From an uncultured Pelagibacteraceae bacterium (GTDB lineage Bacteria; Pseudomonadota; Alphaproteobacteria; Pelagibacterales; Pelagibacteraceae), in NCBI GenBank assembly GCA_902613855.1, contig CACMIX010000001.1, positions 403,902-467,901 on the forward strand: a DNA stretch of 64,000 bases, written 5' to 3'. The translations under genes and the position numbers were made by a program. The notes under the pieces are model-generated. The model saw nothing but the letters and a program-made list of their open reading frames with translations. It did no database searches and was not told where the DNA came from. This document shows, in pieces, positions 45,634-57,077 of this stretch (positions are counted from its first letter, which is position 1; each line of letters starts with the position of its first letter).

Positions 45634-48486
45634 ATGATGAAAAAGATAGTTATTAAGGGTGCTAAAGAACATAATTTGAAGAATGTTTCTGTTGAGATTC
45701 CTAAAGATAAATTTGTTGTAATTACAGGTCTCTCTGGTTCAGGAAAATCATCTTTAGCATTCGATACTATTTATGCCGAAGGACAACGAAGATACGTTGA
45801 GAGTTTATCTGCATATGCAAGACAATTTTTGGATAAAATGAAAAAACCAAATGTTGATCTTATCGAAGGATTAAGTCCAGCGATTGCTATTGAACAAAAA
45901 AATACTTCAAAGAACCCGAGATCTACTGTTGCAACAGTTACTGAAATTTATGATTACATGAGGGTTCTCTATGCAAGAGCTGGTATTCCCTATTCACCCT
46001 TTACTGGTAAACCAATAACTTCACAAACCATAACTCAAATAGTAGATTTAATTAAAAAACTTCCTAAAAAATCTACTATTTACATATACGCCCCAGTAGT
46101 AAGAGGTCGTAAAGGTGAATATAGAAAAGATATTTTAAGTTACAAAAGAAGAGGTTTTAGAAAAATCAAGATCGATAACGTTTTATATGATATTGAAAAA
46201 TCTCCCAATTTAGATAAAAAACTTAAACACGATATTTCTGTTTTGGTTGATAGAATTGTTTTAAACTCAAAGCTAGGAAATAGATTAGCTGAAAGCATTG
46301 AAACAGCTGTAAATTTAGCAAACGGATTGGTTTTTGTAGAGTATGAAGATGAAACTTTGCCACAAAAACATAGAAAAATAGAAAAATTAATTTATTCAAC
46401 AAAATTTGCTTGTCCAGAAAGTGGATTTACAATTGAAGAAATAGAGCCGAGATTATTTTCATTTAATAGTCCTTACGGAGCATGTGAGGAGTGTGAAGGT
46501 ATTGGTATGAAATTAAATGTGGATCCAAATCTTGTCGTACCAGATGAAAGAAAAAGTCTTGCTGATGGTGCTATTGAACCTTGGTCAAAATCTACAACCT
46601 TATATTATGCTCAAACTTTATCATCTCTTGCTAAACATTATAGTTTTTCTTTAGATGAAAAATGGAAAAAACTCCCAAAAAAAATAAAGGATATAATTCT
46701 TTATGGATCGGATGAAGATGAAATTAAGTTTAATTATGATGATGGTTACGAAAAATATTCTTATAAAAAAACTTTTGAAGGTGTAATAAACAATCTTGAA
46801 AGAAGATTTTTAGAGTCCGATAGTGAATGGAAAAGAGAAGCTATAGCAGAATATCAATCAGATACTGCCTGTGAATCATGTAATGGAGATCGTTTAAAAG
46901 AAGAGGCATTATGTGTAAAAATTAACAATCTTAATATTAGTGAAGTAACGAAAAAGTCAATATTTGATGCAGCAGAATGGTTTAAAGATTTAGTAAATCA
47001 TATAGACAAAAGGCAATTTAAAATTGCAGAACATGTATTAAAAGAAATAAATGAAAGATTGAATTTTTTGTTAAATGTAGGCTTGGATTATTTAACTCTT
47101 TCTAGAGAGTCTGGTACGTTATCTGGTGGTGAGGCTCAAAGAATAAGATTGGCTTCTCAAATAGGTTCAGGATTGACTGGTGTTCTTTACGTGTTGGACG
47201 AACCATCAATTGGTTTACATCAAAAAGATAATGTTAAACTTATTAATGCACTTAAAAGATTAAGGGATCTTGGTAACACCGTGATAGTTGTGGAACATGA
47301 TACTGAAACTATGGAAAATGCTGATCATATAATAGACTTAGGGCCAGAGGCAGGTACTAATGGTGGTCAAATATCCTCGCAAGGTACTTATGATGAGATT
47401 AAAAAAGATAAAAATAGTATCACTGGACAATATCTTGCTAACAAAAAGAAAATAGATATACCAAATACAAGACGATTAGCTAAAAATGGAAGGTTTGTTG
47501 AAATCAATGGTGCAACAGGAAATAATTTAAACAACGTTAACCTTAAAATTCCAACAGGAACTTTTACTTGTGTTACTGGTGTATCTGGAAGTGGAAAATC
47601 TACACTTATATTACAAACTCTCTTTCATGCATTAAATTTAACACTTAACAATAAAGCTAAAAAAGCTCCAAAAGCTTTTAAAGGTTACAAGGGTGTTGAA
47701 TTAATTGATAAAATTATTGATATAGACCAATCACCCATTGGAAGAACACCAAGATCAAATCCAGCAACCTATACAGGTGCTTTTGGCCCAATAAGAGATT
47801 GGTTTACAAGTTTGCCAGAATCTAAAACAAGAGGTTATAAACCAGGACGATTTTCATTTAATGTCAAAGGTGGAAGATGCGAAGCATGTGAAGGTGATGG
47901 TGTTATTACTTATGAAATGCACTTTTTACCAGATGTTTATATTCAATGTGATGAATGCAAAGGTACAAGATATAATAGAGAAACTTTAGAAATTAAATTT
48001 AAAGGTAAAAGTATAGCAGACGTTTTAGATATGTCAGTTGATGAAGGTTGTGAATATTTTGAAAATATATCAAATATTAAAACAAAATTATTAACATTAA
48101 AGAAAGTTGGATTGGGCTATATAAAAATTGGTCAGCAAGCAACAACCCTTTCAGGTGGTGAAGCGCAAAGGATTAAGCTTGCTAAAGAATTATCAAAGAG
48201 ATCTACAGGGAGAACAATGTATATTTTAGATGAACCAACAACCGGTTTACATCAACATGACATTAAAAAGCTTTTAGAAATTCTTCACACATTTGTAAAA
48301 CTTGGTAACACAGTTGTTGTAATTGAGCATAATTTAGATGTTATAAAAACTGCTGACTATATTGTTGATATGGGTCCTGAGGGTGGCGTAAAGGGTGGTA
48401 AAATTATCGCAGAGGGTAAACCTGAGGAAGTGTCGAAAATTAAAGAGAGTTACACTGGTCAATTTTTAAAGCCTTTACTAAATTAA
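45634..48486 (+). CDS. uvrA: UvrABC system protein A
   Basis: Damage-recognition ATPase of nucleotide excision repair. 950 residues with two ABC ATPase modules: Walker [11 protein letters not shown] near 33 and [10 protein letters not shown] near 650; signature motifs [12 protein letters not shown] and [12 protein letters not shown]; and zinc-finger Cys sets at CPESGF/CEECEG, CESCNG, and CEACEG/CDECKG. The first two codons are both ATG, so the start may be one codon later. It has an 89-base upstream spacer shared with ssb. Confidence 0.97.
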   Translation: MMKKIVIKGAKEHNLKNVSVEIPKDKFVVITGLSGSGKSSLAFDTIYAEGQRRYVESLSAYARQFLDKMKKPNVDLIEGLSPAIAIEQKNTSKNPRSTVATVTEIYDYMRVLYARAGIPYSPFTGKPITSQTITQIVDLIKKLPKKSTIYIYAPVVRGRKGEYRKDILSYKRRGFRKIKIDNVLYDIEKSPNLDKKLKHDISVLVDRIVLNSKLGNRLAESIETAVNLANGLVFVEYEDETLPQKHRKIEKLIYSTKFACPESGFTIEEIEPRLFSFNSPYGACEECEGIGMKLNVDPNLVVPDERKSLADGAIEPWSKSTTLYYAQTLSSLAKHYSFSLDEKWKKLPKKIKDIILYGSDEDEIKFNYDDGYEKYSYKKTFEGVINNLERRFLESDSEWKREAIAEYQSDTACESCNGDRLKEEALCVKINNLNISEVTKKSIFDAAEWFKDLVNHIDKRQFKIAEHVLKEINERLNFLLNVGLDYLTLSRESGTLSGGEAQRIRLASQIGSGLTGVLYVLDEPSIGLHQKDNVKLINALKRLRDLGNTVIVVEHDTETMENADHIIDLGPEAGTNGGQISSQGTYDEIKKDKNSITGQYLANKKKIDIPNTRRLAKNGRFVEINGATGNNLNNVNLKIPTGTFTCVTGVSGSGKSTLILQTLFHALNLTLNNKAKKAPKAFKGYKGVELIDKIIDIDQSPIGRTPRSNPATYTGAFGPIRDWFTSLPESKTRGYKPGRFSFNVKGGRCEACEGDGVITYEMHFLPDVYIQCDECKGTRYNRETLEIKFKGKSIADVLDMSVDEGCEYFENISNIKTKLLTLKKVGLGYIKIGQQATTLSGGEAQRIKLAKELSKRSTGRTMYILDEPTTGLHQHDIKKLLEILHTFVKLGNTVVVIEHNLDVIKTADYIVDMGPEGGVKGGKIIAEGKPEEVSKIKESYTGQFLKPLLN

Positions 48487-48535
48487 ATATAAAAACTTAA
48501 AAATTACCAAAATTTAGTGTATAAATTTAAGAATC

Positions 48536-49138
48536 ATGAGTAATTTATTATCTTCTTTACCAAAAACAATACATGCTTCTCTTGCAATAGCTATAATTTT
48601 GTTTGTAGGAATGTTTTTTCACAATGAAGGTATTGCCTTTGACACATTGTTCTGGAGTTGGCTATTTAGATTTATACATGTAGTTGTTGCAATAATGTGG
48701 ATTGGATTACTTTGGTATTTCAATTTTGTTCAAATCCCAAACATGGCTAAAATTCCAGATGAACAAAAGCCTGCAATTGGAAAAGTAATTGCTCCAGCAG
48801 CTTTATTTTATTTTAGATGGGCTGCAGCTTTTACTGTTTTATCGGGTTTAATTCTTGCTTGGTTAAATGGTTATTTACATGATGCAATGACTTTTAGTAT
48901 TAGTTCTGGAATACCGAAACATACTGCAATTGGAATAGGAATGTGGCTTGGTCTTATAATGGCCTTTAACGTTTGGTTTGTAATATGGCCAAATCAAAAA
49001 AGAGCATTAGGAATTGTTGAAACTGATCCTGAAACAAAAGCAAAATCTGCTAAAACAGCGATGTTGTTCTCTAGAACAAATACTCTTCTCTCACTACCAA
49101 TGTTGTTAACAATGGTAGCTGCACAAAATATTTATTAA
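48536..49138 (+). CDS. PuuD-like (urate hydroxylase-type) membrane protein, no cytochrome domain
   Basis: 200 residues with about five membrane segments. WLFRFIHVVVAIMWIGLLWYF, QIPNMAKIPDE, YFRWAAAFTVLSGLILAW, AIGIGMWLGLIMAFNVWFVIWPNQKRALG fit the membrane domain of the PuuD/DUF989 family. Family members linked to urate oxidation carry a C-terminal cytochrome c; here it is absent. Several His (residues 13, 29, 48, 115, 128) could bind heme. Urate metabolism is unsupported by neighbours, so the role is open. Its end is one base from the end of secF. Confidence 0.75.
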   Translation: MSNLLSSLPKTIHASLAIAIILFVGMFFHNEGIAFDTLFWSWLFRFIHVVVAIMWIGLLWYFNFVQIPNMAKIPDEQKPAIGKVIAPAALFYFRWAAAFTVLSGLILAWLNGYLHDAMTFSISSGIPKHTAIGIGMWLGLIMAFNVWFVIWPNQKRALGIVETDPETKAKSAKTAMLFSRTNTLLSLPMLLTMVAAQNIY

Positions 49139-49139
49139 T

Positions 49140-50030
49140 TTATTTACTGTCGTCTTCTCTTAAGACTGTTTTTTGAGAAACTCTTAGTCTTACCAATACA
49201 GTATTGGCTATGTATATTGATGAATAAGTTCCAAAGACAACACCTAAAATCATAGCTAATGAAAATCCTTTTAAGATCTCACCACCAAAAAAATAAATCG
49301 CAAGTAATGCAAGTAGAGTTGTTGCCGAAGTAATTATTGTTCTAGATAAAGTTTCATTAATTGAAATATTGGTTAGCTCAAAGATCTTTATATCTGAATA
49401 TTTTCTTAAATTTTCTCTTACGCGATCAAATATCACAACAGTGTCATTCATTGAATAACCTACAATAGTTAACACCGCAGCAATAATTGATAAGTTGATC
49501 TCTAAACTGAATAGTGAAAAGACACCAAGTGTAACAATAACGTCATGAAATAGAGCTAAAATAGCTCCAAGACTAAACTGCCATTCAAACCTAATCCAAA
49601 TATAAATGAGCATTATTGCAAGTGATAAGGAAATTGCTATTACTCCAGATTTTAATAATTCCGTACTTACTTTTGGTCCTACATTTTCAACTCTTCTAAA
49701 ATCATAGCTATTACCAAATGACTTATCAAGATTTACCTTAATCTCTTCAATTATATTTTTCTTATTATCTTTATTTTCAAATTTAATTAAAAAATCATTA
49801 TCAGATCCAAATTTTTTAACTGAGACATCACCTAGGTTCATTTGACTAAATTTATCACGAAGTGAGCTTACGTTAATTTTTGAATCATTAGATCTTAACT
49901 CAATTAACGTTCCACCTTTAAAATCTATACCAAAATTAAGACCCTTAAACACGAGTAAAAGTAACGAAATAATAATTAAGGCGCTAGATAATACATTAAA
50001 ATGATTATAATATTTATTAAATGCAATCAT
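49140..50030 (-). CDS. secF: Protein translocase subunit SecF
   Basis: 296 residues, six membrane helices. GLNFGIDFKGGTLIELR near 30, a small periplasmic domain, VGPKVSTELLKSGVIAI, and IVGYSMNDTVVIFDRVRENLRKY near 190 match SecF. With SecD it uses the proton gradient to finish export. Its ATG shares the final base of secD. Confidence 0.97.
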   Translation of the reverse strand: MIAFNKYYNHFNVLSSALIIISLLLLVFKGLNFGIDFKGGTLIELRSNDSKINVSSLRDKFSQMNLGDVSVKKFGSDNDFLIKFENKDNKKNIIEEIKVNLDKSFGNSYDFRRVENVGPKVSTELLKSGVIAISLSLAIMLIYIWIRFEWQFSLGAILALFHDVIVTLGVFSLFSLEINLSIIAAVLTIVGYSMNDTVVIFDRVRENLRKYSDIKIFELTNISINETLSRTIITSATTLLALLAIYFFGGEILKGFSLAMILGVVFGTYSSIYIANTVLVRLRVSQKTVLREDDSK

Positions 50031-51583
50031 TAGATCAGCTTCCCATTATTTTTGTTTTTAGCCACATAGAGACTAGTGAATAATCTGGCTATAAAATAAA
50101 CTGAAAATAGTGTTGTAAATATTCCAACACCAAGAGTTACAGCAAAACCTTTAACAGGTCCTGATCCCATAAAAAACAGAATTACTGCAGCTAATAAAGT
50201 TGTAATATTGGCATCAATTATTGCAGTTCTAGATTTAGTATAACCACCATCAAATGCTAAAATGTTATTTGTTTCGTCTTTAAGCTCTTCTTTAATTCTT
50301 TCAAAAATCAAAACATTTGCATCAACAGCCATACCAACAGTCAAAATTATTCCTGCAATACCTGGTAGGGTTAGGGTTGCTTCAAATAGAGTAAGAACAC
50401 CTAAAAGGATAAATAAATTTATTACTAGAGTAACGTTTGTTATTAAACCAAATAATCTGTACTTTACAAACATAAAGATAATCACTAACAAAAAACCAAT
50501 TGATAAAGCAATCATACCAGCATTTATTGAGTCTTGACCAAGGTCAGGACCAACTGTTCTTTCTTCAATTATTTCTAAAGGAGCTGGTAATGCACCTGAT
50601 CTTAACAATAAAGCTAGATCAGTTGCTGATTGAAAAGTAAATCCTCCACTAATTTGTCCGGCACCACTTGCAATAGTATCTCTTACTACTGGGGCACTTA
50701 TTATTTTTCCATCTAAGACTATTGCTAATTGTTTTCCTATACCTGTTGAAGTTGCTTTACCAAATCTTTTAGCCCCTACTCTGTCTAAAGTGAAAGAAAC
50801 AATTGTTTGATTATTTTGTGTATCCATTTTGGGCTGTGCATCAAGTAGGTTTTCACCACTAATTATAATTCTCTTACTTACTACCGCTTCTTGAGTTCCA
50901 TCCTCAAATTCTAATTTTTCAACACCAAATCTGTCGTCCTCGTTTTGTGTTACAAATCTAAATGTAAGATTTGCAGTTTTACCTAAAAGAGATTTAACTC
51001 TCATAGGATCGTCTAAACCAGGAAGTTCTACCAAAATCCGGCTGTTACCTCTTTTAAGAATATTAGGTTCATTAGTTCCTACTTCATCAACTCTTCTTCT
51101 TACAATTTCAATAGCTTGATCTTGAGAGGAGGTTTTTAGATTTATAAGACCTTGTCGTGAAAAATTAATCTTAAGATTGAGTCCAGTGTCTTCAATTTCT
51201 AACTGGTGAGATTTAAATCTAGGATAATAAGGATTAATTTCACTATTTTCATCTTCAAAAATTTCTATGACTTGTTGCTTATTATCGTCTGAAACATTAA
51301 AAAAAATATTTTGATTATCTATTTTTATATTATTTATTCTAATATCTTTGTCTTTGAAGAAATTTCTAATTGTAGTTGTTAAGTTTTGTAATTTTTGTTC
51401 TATTACAGGTTCATTATCAATTTCAAGTAATAAGTAAGAACCACCCTGAAGATCTAAACCTAAATTAATTTTCTTATCAAAAAAGCTGTCATCAAACTTA
51501 AATAAATTCGATGAAGCAATTAGAACGAATAATAAAGAAAAAATAGTTATAAAAACAATTCTTAACTTAGAAAAATAAAGCAC
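50030..51583 (-). CDS. secD: Protein translocase subunit SecD
   Basis: 517 residues. NLGLDLQGGSYLLLEID near 38 is the D1 motif, followed by a large periplasmic P1 domain with VRRRVDEVGTNEPNI, and six helices including GIAGIILTVGMAVDANVLIFERIKEEL with the conserved transmembrane Asp. Partner of SecF and YajC. It follows yajC after 14 bases. Confidence 0.97.
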   Translation of the reverse strand: MLYFSKLRIVFITIFSLLFVLIASSNLFKFDDSFFDKKINLGLDLQGGSYLLLEIDNEPVIEQKLQNLTTTIRNFFKDKDIRINNIKIDNQNIFFNVSDDNKQQVIEIFEDENSEINPYYPRFKSHQLEIEDTGLNLKINFSRQGLINLKTSSQDQAIEIVRRRVDEVGTNEPNILKRGNSRILVELPGLDDPMRVKSLLGKTANLTFRFVTQNEDDRFGVEKLEFEDGTQEAVVSKRIIISGENLLDAQPKMDTQNNQTIVSFTLDRVGAKRFGKATSTGIGKQLAIVLDGKIISAPVVRDTIASGAGQISGGFTFQSATDLALLLRSGALPAPLEIIEERTVGPDLGQDSINAGMIALSIGFLLVIIFMFVKYRLFGLITNVTLVINLFILLGVLTLFEATLTLPGIAGIILTVGMAVDANVLIFERIKEELKDETNNILAFDGGYTKSRTAIIDANITTLLAAVILFFMGSGPVKGFAVTLGVGIFTTLFSVYFIARLFTSLYVAKNKNNGKLI

Positions 51584-51597
51584 TTATCTAAAATTAT

Positions 51598-51885
51598 TTA
51601 TTTTTTAACTTCTTGAGTAGTTTGAAGACTTTGAATACCAGTAGCTTTTACAACTTCAACTTTAATATTTTCAGCTATTTCTACTTCAACTTTGTCATTA
51701 TCTATAAGTCTTTCAACTGTACCAGTGATACCACCTGAAGTAATAACTTTGTCACCTCTTTTAAGGTTTTCAACCATAGCTTTATGTTCTTTTACTTTTT
51801 TTTGTTGAGGTCTAATTAAGAAAAAATAAAAAATAACAAATATTAAAATTAACGGTATAAATTGTCCTATTCCTGAACCTTCCAT
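51598..51885 (-). CDS. yajC: Preprotein translocase subunit YajC
   Basis: 95 residues. One N-terminal membrane helix (IPLILIFVIFYFFLIRPQQKK) then GDKVITSGGITGTVERLID and VEVEIAENIKVEVVKATGIQ. Small accessory of SecDF. A strong Shine-Dalgarno AAGGAG precedes the ATG, marking a probable translation-unit start after the 55-base gap to serS. Confidence 0.95.
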   Translation of the reverse strand: MEGSGIGQFIPLILIFVIFYFFLIRPQQKKVKEHKAMVENLKRGDKVITSGGITGTVERLIDNDKVEVEIAENIKVEVVKATGIQSLQTTQEVKK

Positions 51886-51940
51886 AATTCTCCTTCTAAA
51901 TATTGTGAATATTTATACTATCTATATCTCTAAAACAACT

Positions 51941-53955
<2,015 letters not shown>

Positions 53956-53963
<8 letters not shown>

Positions 53964-54174
53964 CTTTTTTTGTTTCTTTTTTTACTTCGTTATTAATTTT
54001 TTCATCATCAATTTCTAAATTAGAAACTTCGTTTTGAATATTACTGACATATCTTTTTGCAGTACCAATCCATGAGCCTGCTTTTTTTAACATAACTGGA
54101 AAATCTTTAGGGCCGAGAACAACAATAGCGATAGCAACAACTATCAATATCTCAAACCAACCAATAGTAGGCAT
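53956..54174 (-). CDS. tatB: Twin-arginine translocase subunit TatB
   Basis: 72 residues. IGWFEILIVVAIAIVVLGPKDFPVMLKKAG is the TatB membrane hairpin with Glu8 and the FGP-like hinge (LGP). The short amphipathic and acidic tail ends in Lys-Glu repeats. It is much shorter than E. coli TatB (171), but its place between tatA and tatC and the Glu fit TatB. Confidence 0.93.
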
Positions 54175-54179
54175 GTGAG

Positions 54180-54380
54180 TTATTCTTTATTGTTGGAGTC
54201 TTTATTTTCGTCGGAAATATTTTTTGGCTCTGTATCGTCAGTTACATCTGACGCCATACCTTTTTTGAAGCTTTTAATACCTTTGGCAACATCTCCCATC
54301 AAACTAGAGATTTTACCTCGTCCAAATAATAAGACTACCAATATTACAACAACTGCTATTTGCCAAATTCCTATGCTCAT
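54180..54380 (-). CDS. tatA: Twin-arginine translocase subunit TatA
   Basis: 66 residues. [41 protein letters not shown] has the TatA helix with Gln8, an FGRGKI hinge and the amphipathic helix, and then an acidic tail. It forms the Tat pore assemblies. It is 5 bases before tatB. Confidence 0.95.
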   Translation of the reverse strand: MSIGIWQIAVVVILVVLLFGRGKISSLMGDVAKGIKSFKKGMASDVTDDTEPKNISDENKDSNNKE

Positions 54381-54426
54381 AGAAACTTATAACCTTTTTA
54401 TGATAAATTTAAAAGTTACTTTTTTG

Positions 54427-55128
54427 TTACTCTTTCTCTTCACTATCAAGAGTACTATTCAGCATCTCATCAATATTAGAATAAATATCTTCTTTTTTTT
54501 CTTCCTGCTTTTCTTTATAAAACTTACCTGTACCAAAAATAGCGCTATCAACACTAGAGCTATCAATCATGCCTGCTGCACCTAATTCATCTATATTTGG
54601 AAGATCTGATAGTTTTTGGATATTAAAATGACTTAAAAAATCATCTGTAGTTACATATTGAATAGGTCTTCCAGGCACATCTTTTCTTCCACCAGGTTTA
54701 ACCCAATTAAGCTCCATTAAAATATCAAGTGTATTTGTTCCAAAAGCCACACCTCTTATCTCCTCAATTTCAGCCCGTGTTACAGGTTGGTGATAAACAA
54801 TTATAGCTAAAGTTTCGACAGCAGCTCTGGATAATTTTTTTTCAACAGTTTTCTCTTGAGACATAAGGTTTGCTAATTTTGGAGATGTTCTAAAAGACCA
54901 CTTGTTCTTAATGCATACTAAATTTATTCCTCGATTTGAGTACTCTTGTTGTAATTTTTCTAGTGATTTTGAAACATTTAATTTTTTTGAAAGTTTGCTT
55001 TCAATAGTGTCAACATCAAGTGGTTCGGCAGCAGCGAAAATTACACCCTCTATTTCTTTCTCAATTTCAGTTAATTTTGAGGGAAACTTGACTACATTAT
55101 CTTTATTTATTTTTTGTTTTTTAATCAC
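54427..55128 (-). CDS. scpB: Segregation and condensation protein B
   Basis: 233 residues. Two winged-helix domains; EIEGVIFAAAEPLDVDTIE and AAVETLAIIVYHQPVTRAEIEEIRGV are typical, with RKDVPGRPIQYVTTDDFLSHF after. It is part of the SMC-ScpAB condensin complex. The C-terminal tail of about 50 residues is acidic and less conserved. It overlaps scpA by 8 bases. Confidence 0.95.
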   Translation of the reverse strand: MIKKQKINKDNVVKFPSKLTEIEKEIEGVIFAAAEPLDVDTIESKLSKKLNVSKSLEKLQQEYSNRGINLVCIKNKWSFRTSPKLANLMSQEKTVEKKLSRAAVETLAIIVYHQPVTRAEIEEIRGVAFGTNTLDILMELNWVKPGGRKDVPGRPIQYVTTDDFLSHFNIQKLSDLPNIDELGAAGMIDSSSVDSAIFGTGKFYKEKQEEKKEDIYSNIDEMLNSTLDSEEKE

Positions 55129-55864
55129 TTAATTCCTTTACATATATATCATCAAATAGTTTTTCCTGTTTAATTGAAAGATTTCCCTCTTTAGCAAGCT
55201 CAAGAGACCCAGCAAAAATTCCTGCTTTACCAGTTCTTTTATATATTGAACCAGATTTAAAATTTGCAGGTATTAATTCATCAAGTTTTTTCCAGTCAGT
55301 TAGTTTTCCAAAAAAATCTTTAATAGTTTTAATTCCATCTTCTGTAGTAAATACTGGTAATTTTGGAATGTTCATCCTTTGAAAATCTTTAGTCATAATA
55401 ATAGTTGAATAGGTTTTTAAAAGTTCAAATAAACTTAAATTATATTCAGTGCTATAAATGGATCTGATATTTCCCTTCATCCCTCTTGTTCTTATTTCAC
55501 GACCTAATCTTTTTCTTTTAAGCATTTGTTCAGAAAGTAAACGAATAAGTTCTAATTTTTTTAGTTGTAACTTTAATTTTTCTGCCACTTCTTGAACTTT
55601 AAATTCTTCCTCCGGGGTTCCTGGTAGTAATAACTTAGATTTCAAATAAGCAAGCCATGTAGCCATTAATAAATACTCGGAAGCTATTTCTAAATTTAAG
55701 TCTTTTTCTTTAGTTAAATATTCATGAAATTGATCAGCTAGCTTTGTTATTGATATTTCTTCAAGATCAACTTTTTGGGCTTTAGCTAAATCTAAAAGAA
55801 CATCTAATGGCCCGTTATAGTTATTTATATCGACATTAAATAAAGCAGAATCAGACTCGGACAT
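55121..55864 (-). CDS. scpA: Segregation and condensation protein A
   Basis: 247 residues. YNGPLDVLLDLAKAQKVDLEEISI is the kleisin N-terminal signature, and ASEYLLMATWLAYLKSKLLLP is equally typical. The C-terminal winged helix is recognisable. It bridges SMC heads in chromosome condensation. It lies 9 bases after nagZ's start region, in the order nagZ-scpA-scpB. Confidence 0.95.
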   Translation of the reverse strand: MSESDSALFNVDINNYNGPLDVLLDLAKAQKVDLEEISITKLADQFHEYLTKEKDLNLEIASEYLLMATWLAYLKSKLLLPGTPEEEFKVQEVAEKLKLQLKKLELIRLLSEQMLKRKRLGREIRTRGMKGNIRSIYSTEYNLSLFELLKTYSTIIMTKDFQRMNIPKLPVFTTEDGIKTIKDFFGKLTDWKKLDELIPANFKSGSIYKRTGKAGIFAGSLELAKEGNLSIKQEKLFDDIYVKELSD

Positions 55865-55873
55865 GATGCAATA

Positions 55874-56824
55874 TTAGCTTAAATTCTTGTAAAATAGTGA
55901 TGTTTTTTTGATAATAAAATTATTTACTAAGGGTGAATTTTCAGCAACAACCTTCATTTCATTGAAATTACCATTACAATGTAAGGCTAGGTTGCATCCA
56001 GCTTCAAAACTTTTAATTGTATTAGTGCTTAAATCATATTTTAAACTCTTCATCGACAAGTCATCAGAAATCAAAACATTTTTAAACCCTATTTTTTTAC
56101 GAATAATATTTATAATTTTTTTGGAATGCGTTGCTGTGTTAAGTGGGTCAATTTTTTTATAAATAATATGGGCAGTCATGGCAAATAAACTATTTTTATT
56201 TTTAAAAGGGAAGAAATCATTTTTCATAAGGTGATTAATGCTTTTATCCACAACCGGTGTAAAATTATGGCTATCAACCTTTGCTAGTCCATGACCTGGG
56301 ATATGCTTGATTACTGTGCCTATTGAGTTTTGGTTAAATAAATCAATACAAATATCACCTACCTTTGAAACAATTTTCTTATTTTCTGAGAACGATCTAT
56401 CACCAATAATATTACTCGCCCCTTTAATTCTAAGATCCAGTACAGGTAGTGTATTAATATTTACACCTATTTGTTTTAGAAGATATGAGGATTTATCAAT
56501 AAATAATTTATAAATAATATTAAATTTTCTTTTATCTTGGACATATAATTTTCCAAAATATTCACCTGTCAAATTATCAAATATTATAATATTTTTTAAC
56601 CTGTTCACTCTTCCTCCCTCTTGATCAATCAAAATAGGATAATGGGGATCTTTAAATAGCTTTCTGATGCTATTTGTTAATAGTTTGGTCTGGTTTATAG
56701 ATTTAATATTTCTTGAAAATAATATTATTCCCCAAGGTTTGTGTCTTTTCAAAAATTTTACTTCACTGGTTGTTAATTTCAGTGATTTAATACCAGTAAT
56801 AAAGGCTTTTCTATTACTTATCAT
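55874..56824 (-). CDS. nagZ: Beta-N-acetylhexosaminidase NagZ
   Basis: 316 residues, glycoside hydrolase family 3. PWGIILFSRNI near 30, YPILIDQEGGRVNRLKN near 83 with the substrate-binding Asp, VIKHIPGHGLAKVDSHNFTPVVD near 188 with the KH(I/F)PGHG motif holding the catalytic His, and VLISDDLSMKSL with the nucleophile Asp. It removes GlcNAc from muropeptides during wall recycling. The neighbouring small membrane-protein gene overlaps its start by 11 bases. Confidence 0.95.
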   Translation of the reverse strand: MISNRKAFITGIKSLKLTTSEVKFLKRHKPWGIILFSRNIKSINQTKLLTNSIRKLFKDPHYPILIDQEGGRVNRLKNIIIFDNLTGEYFGKLYVQDKRKFNIIYKLFIDKSSYLLKQIGVNINTLPVLDLRIKGASNIIGDRSFSENKKIVSKVGDICIDLFNQNSIGTVIKHIPGHGLAKVDSHNFTPVVDKSINHLMKNDFFPFKNKNSLFAMTAHIIYKKIDPLNTATHSKKIINIIRKKIGFKNVLISDDLSMKSLKYDLSTNTIKSFEAGCNLALHCNGNFNEMKVVAENSPLVNNFIIKKTSLFYKNLS

Positions 56825-57077
56825 TTTCTAAAAGTTTCCAAAAATTAAACTTTTTTTTCTTATCTTTATTTGTTTGTTTTACATACTCAATGATGTCTTG
56901 GGTATCATTTTCTAATATAGGTAAGTTTTCTGAATACAGTTTTATCTTCTCGTCATTATTTTTATAGGAACGGTAGGAATTTTTTAAATTTTCATCAGAA
57001 AAATAGTATCTGCCTGTAAAAAAAATAAATACCGAGATAACTATTATAAAAATTAAATATTTGATTTCTTTTAACAT
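56814..57077 (-). CDS. Small membrane protein in the argS-nagZ slot
   Basis: 87 residues. One N-terminal membrane helix (about 6-24) and a Lys/Asn/Asp-rich tail with no domain I recognise. In related alphaproteobacteria a membrane-anchored SPOR-domain protein commonly lies between argS and nagZ; this may be its shortened remnant, without the SPOR domain. It overlaps both neighbours (1 and 11 bases), so it is probably translated. Its function is unknown. Confidence 0.65.
   Translation of the reverse strand: MLKEIKYLIFIIVISVFIFFTGRYYFSDENLKNSYRSYKNNDEKIKLYSENLPILENDTQDIIEYVKQTNKDKKKKFNFWKLLENDK

Noticed and set aside
54175..54585. 136-residue plus-strand frame over tatA and scpB
   Set aside because: It is antisense to two clear genes, hydrophobic by composition only, and matches no family.
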